Below, piece by piece: positions 1 to 7,957 of a DNA stretch of 64,000 nucleotides; position 1 is the stretch's first letter; each line of letters opens with the position of its first letter. Origin of the DNA: Bdellovibrionales bacterium (lineage in GTDB: Bacteria > Bdellovibrionota > Bdellovibrionia > Bdellovibrionales > UBA1609); NCBI GenBank assembly GCA_016716765.1, contig JADJVA010000001.1, positions 105,292-169,291 on the forward strand, in the 5' to 3' direction. Both the position numbers and the translations under genes were made by a program. A model generated the notes under the pieces. It worked only from the letters and a program-made list of their open reading frames with translations, made no database searches and was not told the origin of the DNA.

Positions 1-1070
1 TCAGATAATCCTTCAGAATAAGCTGAGACGTATCGGGATAGGAAATCATCGAAAAATTAAGAGAATTGTGCCCGAGCACGATCCCGACGGACTGCCCAGA
101 ACTCTGTACTTTTGTTATCCGATCACTCAGATATTGCTTCAATACCTCAGCCAGCAAAATCTTGCCAGCCTCAGAACTCTCTGTACGCTTGATAAGATCA
201 CTTCTCAAGTCAAAGTAACTATAGACCTTAGGAATAGCGTACTCAGCAGACCTCAGTAAAAAGAGAGTTCCTCGATTCTCCGTTGGGAGCTCCAGTAACT
301 TATTATCGGTTGTTGTCACCAACAGGCCAAAGTTCTGAGGTTCATATGGATTTTTTGTCGGAAGCTTCATCTCCTCGGCAGCAGAGGCTTCCTCTAGAGA
401 CTGTGCCTCGGCGACCGACATTTTTGTGACCGAATAGGGAATGTTCCAAACTGGACACTTTTCTGGAAGATCTGTTCGATCTGACATATAGAGTGCCGTC
501 ACTTTTTTCGGAGACAACTCGCCCAGAAGTTGCTTAAACGCATTTTGATCGAAGGGCTCCCCAAGATAAGCTTTCTTCAAAAGCTCATCTCCCTTGCCAA
601 ATTCAAGTAGCAGAGACGCCAATTGCCCTGCTTCGCCAGCGCTTGAAGACAATTCGAGCTCTTTATAAGCTCTCGCAGCAGAACGCTCAAAATCAGCTAG
701 AAGGTCAACTAACGTGGTTACTGTTCCTTTGGATTTCAAAAACTGAATATACCCAAAAACCACTCTCTTGAGCAAATCAAGCTCTTTAACGCCTTTATCC
801 GTTAGATTGAGTCGAATACTGATGAAACTAAATCCCGGATATTTTGCATTCCAGGCCGAAACATCGGATATCAACTCTTTTTCGGCCAGAATCGAATACA
901 AAGATCCAGTGTGCTTCTTGCTCAAAAGACTAACGAGAAAGGCGATCTCTTTACGCATCCAATTCACTGTGGGCTGCTTCACGGCGAAGTAAAGATCAAG
1001 AGTCTTTTCTTTCGTCGCCGCCATGACTTCAATTTGCCGTGGCAGATCTTGAGGCTCAGGAGCAGCATAT
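1..1070 (-). pseudogene. M16 family metallopeptidase, C-terminal part (3' fragment, runs off window)
   Basis: The complementary strand is open through this interval with no start of its own, and reads as the second half of an insulinase/pitrilysin-type (M16) peptidase. It is the continuation of the N-terminal part at 2476-3230. Removing the IS element and one copy of the 10-bp target duplication rejoins the two in frame, giving ...RRNIEPAV then YAAPEPQ.... This half carries no zinc motif, as expected, because the catalytic HxxEH lies in the N-terminal half. M16 proteins are two-domain clamps that degrade peptides, here probably in the periplasm because the N-terminus has a signal sequence. 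The gene continues beyond position 1. It is disrupted and presumably inactive unless the element excises. Confidence 0.85.
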
Positions 1071-1080
1071 ACGGCGGGCT
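1071..1080. repeat. 10-bp target site duplication, left copy
   Basis: The 10 bases ACGGCGGGCT here are repeated exactly at 2476-2485, directly abutting the two inverted ends of the inserted element. A duplication of about 10 bp fits IS4-family insertion. Confidence 0.95.
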
Positions 1081-2475
1081 TAATGCCGTTCACTTTTACT
1101 TGAGCGAAATAATTTCTTGAAATTTTTCGAGTGAAGTTGGAGAATAAAAAAAGAGCAGGTTGATGCTGCTCTTTCACATGCGAACTTTTTTAATTTCCAC
1201 CGAAAGGAAATCAGATGACGAGTTCGCGTCAGACACCCTGCGCTAAGACTACCAACTTTTGATGCTCAATTCAACGAAAAACATCTCATCGGTTCAAGAA
1301 TTTCTTGGGCAAGAAAATTCAATCCGCAAAATCTATTTCTTTCAATAGTTCACCTTGTAGGTGGAAAAAATGATGAGGGGTACTTCCACGCTCTTTCTCG
1401 AACTTGGGATATTGAATCCGACCTGAAGAATATGCCGGCCAAGAGTGCTCTCAGTAAAAAGCGAGGCCGCGTCAGTTTTGAATTTTTCAAAGAACAAGTC
1501 GATGATGTGATCATGAAGTATGAACCTCATTGTCGAACTTGGCGAGGCCTTCGGGTTTATGCCACAGATGGCGACCAGTACGAACTTCCCAGAACTGAGG
1601 ACATTTTGAATCAAGGATACCGTGGGTACCCCTGTGCCGACGACAAAGAAACCCATTACCCGCGCATGTATGTGGTTCACTGCTACGATGTGCTTGGCGG
1701 TGTGACCAAAGCATTTCGCTATTCCAACGCCAATGAGGAAATGCACAATGCCATGGAAATTGCGGTGGGACTGGAGGAGAAGAGTCTCACACTTTACGAT
1801 CGCCTTTTCTTTTGCAAGGATCTGGTTCGTTCCCACCAAGGCTCTGGAAGCTACTTTGTAGCTCGTTTAAAAGAAGATGGCTGGATCTTACCTGAGATCA
1901 TCACGTTTGCCAAAAGCTCGAAGAGAAACTTCAGTTTTGAGTTTGAAGGGACCCTCATTCATTTGATCAAAGTTGTGAATCCTCGAACTGGAGAGACGGC
2001 CCTGTTTGCAACGAATTTGGAGAGAAGCCGGTTTAGGAACAAGGAAATCAATGATCTGTATGCGCTCCGCTGGGAAGCTGAGACCGCCAATCGGGATATG
2101 ACCCACACGCTGAAGATGGAACAGTGGCACTCGCATTTTTTAAATGGAATTTTACAGGAAATTTACACGATTCTTTGGCTAATGAATCAGGCCAGAGTCC
2201 AGATGGCCCAAGTGCTTCGAAAGAGATGCAGTCTTGATCAACTTTTTGATTACACCAAATCCAATTTCAAACTGATAGTCGACTTCATCCTGGACAGCCT
2301 TGAAGACCTAACAATGAAAAGACATCGTCGTATCAGTCGTCGTCTCAGGTATCTTTTGAAAGTCTCGACTGAACATAGAAAACGCAGATCCAGATCTTAT
2401 CCGCGTCAGGTTAAAAAAACTCGGAAAATATATCCGTCAGCATCGACCGTGCCGAGGCAAAAGTGAACGGCATTA
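1081..2475 (+). mobile_element. Complete IS4-family-like insertion sequence, 1,395 bp
   Basis: The ends are inverted repeats. The first 17 bases (TAATGCCGTTCACTTTT) are matched exactly by the complement of the last 17, and similarity continues with mismatches for a further 8 or so bases. Both ends are flanked by an identical 10-bp direct repeat. The element carries one large transposase frame on the plus strand whose stop lies inside the right inverted repeat. It sits inside an M16 peptidase gene read on the opposite strand, and its clean removal restores that frame, so insertion was probably recent. The exact group within IS4 is not determined. Confidence 0.93.
1219..2466 (+). CDS. IS4-family DDE transposase (N-terminus possibly frameshifted)
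   Basis: This is a DDE transposase. The first catalytic Asp lies in the DGDQYELPRT motif, and the C-terminal part has a YALRWEAE segment matching the Y-(2)-R-(3)-E part of the IS4-family YREK signature; the final Lys is displaced. An ATG at 1432 would give 344 residues, but the same frame is open upstream to 1219 with protein-like sequence and no ATG. An ATG at 1214 in another frame starts a 15-residue peptide ending at 1261, where a -1 shift in ACTTTTGA would join the long frame. Either a base is missing or the protein begins at an unusual codon. The C-terminal tail is rich in Arg and Lys. The stop codon overlaps the right inverted repeat. Confidence 0.85.
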   Translation, partial: RVRVRHPALRLPTFDAQFNEKHLIGSRISWARKFNPQNLFLSIVHLVGGKNDEGYFHALSRTWDIESDLKNMPAKSALSKKRGRVSFEFFKEQVDDVIMKYEPHCRTWRGLRVYATDGDQYELPRTEDILNQGYRGYPCADDKETHYPRMYVVHCYDVLGGVTKAFRYSNANEEMHNAMEIAVGLEEKSLTLYDRLFFCKDLVRSHQGSGSYFVARLKEDGWILPEIITFAKSSKRNFSFEFEGTLIHLIKVVNPRTGETALFATNLERSRFRNKEINDLYALRWEAETANRDMTHTLKMEQWHSHFLNGILQEIYTILWLMNQARVQMAQVLRKRCSLDQLFDYTKSNFKLIVDFILDSLEDLTMKRHRRISRRLRYLLKVSTEHRKRRSRSYPRQVKKTRKIYPSASTVPRQK

Positions 2476-2485
2476 ACGGCGGGCT
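2476..2485. repeat. 10-bp target site duplication, right copy
   Basis: Identical to 1071-1080 and immediately follows the right inverted end of the IS element. Confidence 0.95.
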
Positions 2486-3230
2486 CAATGTTTCTTCGCG
2501 GAATCTCAGAGAAGTGAGCAGTGGCTAGCTTTACCAACTCAGAGGTTGGCTGCGGTCCTGTGATCGCAATCTTCATATGATCGGCACCGTAGTGTTTTTT
2601 ATAAAACTCTTGAACATCGGTCTTCTTTGCGTTCTTAAGTGATTCTAAATTCCCCACCCAAAATTTGCTGATGGGGTGGCTCGCTCCAGAATTTAAATGG
2701 ATGATTCGACGAAAGCGCCACCCATCATTTTGCAGATAGTTTTGAAACTCGTTGTGAACCGCTATCTTTTCTCTCTCTAAAAAGGTTTCATCAAACAGAG
2801 GCGCCTTGAAAAAATCACTGAATCGTTCCAAACCTTCAGACATATACTTTGGTGGAAGAGAAAGCTGGTAGTTTGTTTCATGTTTGGAGGTGAAGGCATT
2901 TGAATTTCCCCCTCGATTCTCAACAAAATTTCGATAATCCGACACGGATTGAAATTTGTTGGATCCCATAAAAAGCATATGTTCTAAATAGTGGGCTAAT
3001 CCAGGATGCTGAGCAGGGTCATCAAAATAGCCAACAGGCAGGGACACGCCTATGCTTGCCAACTTTGCCCTGGGAATCGAAACGGCAATTCCTTGAATTC
3101 CGTTCGGAAGGCTAAATGACTCCGTCCTCATCCTCGCATCCTGTGTCGTCTGAGCGAGGCTTACTGTAAAAATGCCAAAAATAGAAGAAATAATCACAGC
3201 CGAATTTAAAAGAATTCTGACTCTATTCAC
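2476..3230 (-). pseudogene. M16 family metallopeptidase, N-terminal catalytic part (5' fragment)
   Basis: The product begins with a hydrophobic signal sequence, so export is expected, followed by an M16 peptidase domain. The inverted zinc motif HxxEH is visible as HYLEHML, with the downstream Glu region of the family (HNEFQNYLQND) present. The start is placed at the GTG at 3230, with an AGGAGC ribosome site four bases upstream; a frame extending to 3281 has no such site. The coding frame is interrupted at the IS insertion after ...RRNIEPAV, and the ribosome would stop inside the element at about 2406. The fragment at 1-1070 is the rest of the gene. Function by family: zinc-dependent peptide degradation. 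Confidence 0.9.
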
Positions 3231-3273
3231 GCGTGCTCCTTGCAAAAAAACTACTTCGATTATTTTGGGTCCT

Positions 3274-3811
3274 ATGAGCAAAATTCAAGCCAAGGCCCTT
3301 CTCTAATGAGTACGGAACCTCATCCCTGGATGAGAAAACTCGACAGCCCTTGCAAGACGAATATGTGCTCCATAAGAAGTGGATTTTTCAGCGACGAAAC
3401 TATGTTCATACAACTGTTGGTGAATTACCTGGCTCTGAATTGTATATTCTCAATGCAGAGATACCAGGAAGAGAAATGCCGATTGAGTTATTGGTTGTTT
3501 TTCACTCCAGACCAGATGATTCACGTGATATCATGGACCATGTTTTCAAAATTACGACTCGAGTTGCGGAGACAAAAAGTCATGTTGATTTTATGCGCCT
3601 CATTTTTGCGATGCTGAATGCAACCCCGATGAATCGCGGAAGTGCCCTTGTTGCGAAAATCTACAGCATGGCAGTTTACGCGTACGTATTTGGCACTCCA
3701 ATGCCATCTATGCCCGATGGATTTGACGTATTTGCTATGTTAGAGCCAAACTTCGAGACTTTCGATCAACGATATCGATCAGTATTTTTTCCTTCTTCGA
3801 ATGAAATGTAA
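3274..3811 (+). CDS. Hypothetical protein (start uncertain, possible frameshift)
   Basis: The open frame from 3278 to 3811 encodes about 170 residues but has no ATG near its beginning; the first usable start is a TTG at 3350 (153 residues). An ATG at 3274 in another frame reads MSKIQAKALL then stops at about 3306. A one-base shift would splice this to the long frame, giving a more natural N-terminus. No family was recognised. The protein is mixed alpha/beta in look, has no signal peptide or membrane segment, and contains an RGSALVAKIYSMA stretch. It is divergent from the M16 gene. Confidence concerns the existence of a gene only. Confidence 0.5.
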
Positions 3812-3937
3812 AAACTTGATTACTTCGACAATTTCGAGGTAGACTTCGTTACGGAAGATTTAACAAAGACAGTTCATTACTCTAAAAAGATGAGAACGCT
3901 TTTTGTCAGGCAACAGTGCGAAAAGAGGAGATACACC

Positions 3938-4816
3938 ATGAAAGCCTTGTGGGCAGTTGAACCCTTTCATCAGGATAAAATCAGAATAAAAGGAATACAC
4001 AATACTCTCAAACAGCTCGTTGGCTCTTCCGAAAATATTGAAGTGGGATTCGTCGTCACGCGGACTGAGTCCTTTCTGAATCTTGCATTTGATGTGCCGG
4101 CTGAAGAGAGGTTTAGCCTTTATCCTCAAAAATTGATAAAAATGGCATTGAGAAAAGCTGGTTTAAAGTTCGAAGACAAGAGAATTCATGTTGTCGAACA
4201 CAGAACCCTATCCACCACCGAAACGGTTGACCGCCTCCTCAAACTTGCAAAAGAGCGTGGAGCAGATCTTCTTGGACTTTTCACTCACGCACGCAGGGGA
4301 TATTTGCGGTTCGCAATAGGTAGTTTCGCAGAAACAGCCATTCACAGAAGCAAAATAAGTCTTCTTCTACTGAATCCAAAAGCCCACACTCAGCCCAAGA
4401 TCAAAAGAGTCCTTTTCGCCAGCGATTTTGGCACAGACTCAAAGGCCCAGCTTAAAAAGGTCATTGGCCATTGCAAAAAAATGAAGGCCAGTCTCATTTT
4501 GCTTCATCATGCGGAAGCTACGTACAATTGGTCTCTGGATGAATCCAATCCAAAAATTCATGCTTACCGGAGAAAGGTCAATCGATTGAAACTTGCCATG
4601 GAGCAAGAGTGTAAACGTGCCAAGATCCCTACTCGTATCATCATTTCATCCGAACTGCGAGGGACGGCCGACCTCATTTTCAGATCTTCTAAAAAGGAAA
4701 AAGCAGATCTCATTGTTGTCGCGGCAAAGACAGGTCCCACAGCAGCTTTAATGGGAGGCAGTGTCACAAGGAGAGTTGTGCGTGAAAGCAATATGCCTGT
4801 GTTGATATTAAAATAA
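3938..4816 (+). CDS. Tandem universal stress protein (two UspA domains)
   Basis: This 292-residue protein has two consecutive Usp folds, roughly residues 1-145 and 150-292. The second ends with the ATP-binding loop typical of UspA (AAKTGPTAALMGGSVTRRVV followed by PVLIL). The first is more degenerate but keeps GADLLGLFTHARRGYLRFAIGSFAE in the equivalent place. The ATG at 3938 is chosen because an AGGAG ribosome site ends eight bases before it; an upstream ATG at 3890 has none. Members bind ATP or AMP and are induced by stress or stasis; they are cytoplasmic. The 3' end overlaps the tail of the opposing gene. Confidence 0.88.
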   Translation: MKALWAVEPFHQDKIRIKGIHNTLKQLVGSSENIEVGFVVTRTESFLNLAFDVPAEERFSLYPQKLIKMALRKAGLKFEDKRIHVVEHRTLSTTETVDRLLKLAKERGADLLGLFTHARRGYLRFAIGSFAETAIHRSKISLLLLNPKAHTQPKIKRVLFASDFGTDSKAQLKKVIGHCKKMKASLILLHHAEATYNWSLDESNPKIHAYRRKVNRLKLAMEQECKRAKIPTRIIISSELRGTADLIFRSSKKEKADLIVVAAKTGPTAALMGGSVTRRVVRESNMPVLILK

Positions 4817-5301
4817 AGTTGGTTGTTTGATTCAACAGGAAGAAGGTTGAGTTCGAGTGGCAAGACTTTACTTGCATAGCGGTAGCTAAAACTGGACTTC
4901 TTTCCCGTGTGAATTTCAATTTTTGATCTTCCCTCAACGATTGAATCACCCATTGCGCGACACTCCTCCGCATTCATCGCCAAGATGGCCATGGCCGGAG
5001 TCAAATTCCATGTTCGATCGGTCAATGTGAGCTTGAGATATTCTTTATCGAGACGGGAAACAAGAGAATCGTCGCACTCCAAGACTCCGATAATATCTGA
5101 ATCTGCGGCGGCTAAAATAAAGGGTTTGTCACTACGATATTTGCTTGAAACATCTCCTGAAAAAATAGCCGAATCAAAAGTGATTGAATAATCCCTAAAA
5201 TCGAAGCTCTTCAGCTCGATATCCTTCGCTCGAGCACATGGCATTAACAATTCAGACGGAATTAACAATAAGACAAACAAAAATATGGTTATTTTTTTCA
5301 T
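4564..5301 (-). CDS. Secreted hypothetical protein, C-terminus overlapping uspA antisense
   Basis: The N-terminus is a clear signal peptide (MKKITIFLFVLLLIPSELL... cleaving after CARA), so the product is periplasmic or secreted. The following 150 residues have an acidic, mostly beta-like composition with two Cys (ECDD, AEECRA). No family was recognised. The frame has no stop until 4564, about 250 bases inside the oppositely oriented UspA gene. The residues encoded there (SRTTLLVTLPPIKAAVG...) do not look like a continuation of the domain, so the original stop was probably lost and the natural protein probably ended near residue 165. Confidence 0.65.
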   Translation of the reverse strand: MKKITIFLFVLLLIPSELLMPCARAKDIELKSFDFRDYSITFDSAIFSGDVSSKYRSDKPFILAAADSDIIGVLECDDSLVSRLDKEYLKLTLTDRTWNLTPAMAILAMNAEECRAMGDSIVEGRSKIEIHTGKKSSFSYRYASKVLPLELNLLPVESNNQLYFNINTGILLSRTTLLVTLPPIKAAVGPVFAATTMRSAFSFLEDLKMRSAVPRSSDEMMIRVGILARLHSCSMASFNRLTFLR

Positions 5302-5380
5302 TATCGCTCCTTTTGCAAAATAAGACTTAAAACTATATCTGAATCAAAAATATCAAAGCCAAGCTCTCTGTTGGCTATTC

Positions 5381-7831
5381 TCACGAGCGACTCGGTTTCA
5401 GCTCGACAAGAGGCAAACAAGACTTTTCTGCATCTAAGACCACGCGGATCGTTTTCAAGACAGCATCGGGGGTCACCGAAATCGAATTGATCCCCGACTG
5501 AACCAACAGTTTCGATATTTCAGGAAAATCACTCGGGGCCTGACCGCAAATTCCAATAGGTCGACCAGATTTCTTTGCGACCTCAATCGCCATCTGAAGC
5601 ATCTTTAGAACCGCAGGATCACGTTCATCAAAAAGGTGACTTATCACGGAGGAGTCCCGATCGACGCCTAAAACCATCTGGGTCAAATCGTTCGACCCGA
5701 TTGAAAAGCCATCAAAGATCACTCCAAATTCCTCACCACGAAGAATATTTGAGGGAAGTTCAGCCATCACGTAGACTTCGAGACCATCTTTTCCTTGAGA
5801 AAGACCGTGGCCTTTCATTTCTGCCAAAACTCTCTGCCCCTCTTCGGGAGAACGACAAAATGGAATCATCACTTTAATATTAGTTAAACCCACTTTTTGC
5901 CGAAGATGATTTATCGCATAACACTCAAGAGCAAATCCGTCGCGGTAGCGCGGATTGTAGTAGCGGGAAGCCCCTCGAAACCCAATCATTGGATTCTCCT
6001 CGATCGGCTCAAACTTCTGCCCCCCTAGAAGACCCGCGTACTCATTGGATTTAAAATCTGAAAAACGAACAATGACGGGTCTTGGATAAAATGCGCCAGC
6101 GATGAGACCCACACCCTCAGACAGTCGATCGATAAAATATTGCCTCGGATCGTTCTTGTGCCCTCCCAACAAATTCTCGATTTTCTCTCTGGTTTCTGGA
6201 TCAGTTATCTCTTCAGGATGGGCCAGCGCCATTGGGTGGATCTTGACGTATTCACTGATGATAAACTCGATCCGCGCAAGGCCAACTCCATCTACAGGCA
6301 AAAGAGATGTTTTGAGAGCCTGGGCCGGGTTTCCCAAGTTGACCATAATCTTCGTACGTGGCCTCTCAAGGGACGTCCAATTCACTTTCTCCTCTTCAAA
6401 CAACAAGCGCCCATCATACACAAAACCTTCGTCGCCCTCCGCGCAAGAAACGGTAACTACCTGACCCAGCCTAAGCGCTTCTGTGCCAGTTCCCGTTCCC
6501 ACAATGCAGGGCACGCCATGCTCACGACTCACGATGGCCGCGTGACAGGTTCTCCCACCTCGGTTAGTTATGATGGCAGAGGCCTTTTTCATGATTGGCT
6601 CCCAATCAGGATCGGTCATATCAGCCACTAAGACCTCGCCGTCCTGAAATTCACCCAACTCAGATACATTGTTAACAATTCGAACAGGCCCTGATCCAAT
6701 TTTCGAACCAATGGCTCGCCCTGTGATCAGGACAGCTGATCTTTCCTTTAAAAAATGCGAACTCTGCTGAAGGCCAGATTCTTGAGAGTGGACCGTTTCT
6801 GGCCTCGCCTGTAAAATAAAAAGAGCACCCGTTTTTCCGTCCTTTCCCCATTCAATGTCCATCGGGGTTTCACGACCATTCAAACTGGAGTAATATCGCT
6901 CAATGGCGGTGGCCCATTGGGCCAGCTTGATGACGTCCTCGTCATTGATGGACAGCCTTTCACGATCACGTTGAGAAACTTCAATGTTTCGAGTCGTCCG
7001 ACTGCCATGTCCTGAATAGACCATCCTCACCTGTTTTAAACCCAGCTTCCGACGTAAAATCGGAACTATCTCGCTGTTCCTACCCGACTCCCTCAGAAGT
7101 GGTTTCAAAACAAGGAATTCATCTGGGTCAACACGACCTCCGACGACATTCTCACCCAAACCATAGGCGCTGTTGATAAGGACGACATTTCTGGCTCCAG
7201 ATTCTGTGTCTAATGTAAAAATGACTCCCGAGGCCGCTAGATCCGATCGAACCATTTGCTGAACGCAGATAGAAAGCCTTACTTTTTCATGCTCAAATCC
7301 CTTGGTCGATCGATAGCTGATTGCTCGATCCGTAAAGAGTGAGGCAAAACAATTAAGGCAGGCAGTGATGAGATCATTCGCTCCTCGCACATTGAGAAAG
7401 GATTCTTGCTGTCCGGCAAATGAAGCGTCAGGGAGATCTTCTGCCGTAGCCGATGATCTGACAGCCACATCGAGCTCCGCAACACCCGTCCGATGGCAAA
7501 GTTCAGCATAGGCATTTCGAATTTCGTGGGCGACCTCTTCGGGTATTCCGGCGTTTCGAATTATTGCTCTGATCTTGTGACCCACTTTTGCCAACTCGCT
7601 CGTATCCTGTGTATCGAGACTCGAAAGCATTGAATAAATTTTCTCTGAAATATCACTTTGGGCGACTAAGCTCGAAAACGCGTCGGCCGTCACAGCAAAA
7701 CCCGGGGGAATATTTATCCCTTGAGGAGTGAGACGCTGAAACATTTCTCCCAGGGATGCATTTTTTCCTCCAACCAGGGGAATATCTTGAATCGAAATTT
7801 CTTCAAACCATTTAATAAATTGAGTGCGCAC
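5381..7831 (-). CDS. ppsA: Phosphoenolpyruvate synthase (pyruvate, water dikinase)
   Basis: The enzyme converts pyruvate, ATP and water to phosphoenolpyruvate, AMP and phosphate, the entry step of gluconeogenesis from pyruvate. Domain order is standard. An N-terminal ATP-grasp nucleotide domain opens with LVGGKNASLGEM and carries RSSATAEDLPDASFAGQQES. The swivelling phosphohistidine domain has GGRTCHAAIVSREHGVP. The C-terminal PEP-binding barrel contains GSNDLTQMVLGVDRDS and GICGQAPSD. About 816 residues from the GTG at 7831, close to the usual 790-800. The start is placed there because AGGTGGGGG lies just upstream and the conserved domain begins at once; a longer frame to 7933 lacks support. 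It is divergent from the giant glucan synthase, 126 bases away. Confidence 0.95.
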   Translation of the reverse strand: MRTQFIKWFEEISIQDIPLVGGKNASLGEMFQRLTPQGINIPPGFAVTADAFSSLVAQSDISEKIYSMLSSLDTQDTSELAKVGHKIRAIIRNAGIPEEVAHEIRNAYAELCHRTGVAELDVAVRSSATAEDLPDASFAGQQESFLNVRGANDLITACLNCFASLFTDRAISYRSTKGFEHEKVRLSICVQQMVRSDLAASGVIFTLDTESGARNVVLINSAYGLGENVVGGRVDPDEFLVLKPLLRESGRNSEIVPILRRKLGLKQVRMVYSGHGSRTTRNIEVSQRDRERLSINDEDVIKLAQWATAIERYYSSLNGRETPMDIEWGKDGKTGALFILQARPETVHSQESGLQQSSHFLKERSAVLITGRAIGSKIGSGPVRIVNNVSELGEFQDGEVLVADMTDPDWEPIMKKASAIITNRGGRTCHAAIVSREHGVPCIVGTGTGTEALRLGQVVTVSCAEGDEGFVYDGRLLFEEEKVNWTSLERPRTKIMVNLGNPAQALKTSLLPVDGVGLARIEFIISEYVKIHPMALAHPEEITDPETREKIENLLGGHKNDPRQYFIDRLSEGVGLIAGAFYPRPVIVRFSDFKSNEYAGLLGGQKFEPIEENPMIGFRGASRYYNPRYRDGFALECYAINHLRQKVGLTNIKVMIPFCRSPEEGQRVLAEMKGHGLSQGKDGLEVYVMAELPSNILRGEEFGVIFDGFSIGSNDLTQMVLGVDRDSSVISHLFDERDPAVLKMLQMAIEVAKKSGRPIGICGQAPSDFPEISKLLVQSGINSISVTPDAVLKTIRVVLDAEKSCLPLVELKPSRS

Positions 7832-7957
7832 ATCAACCCCCACCTGCCCTCTTTCTATACCAAGAAAATTTAAAAGGGAAGAATTCTTCGTTCGTCGAGA
7901 ATCTGAACTCTGGATTCCTTTTGCTTTCCACAAGTTGAGATGCGAGAATCATAAGTA

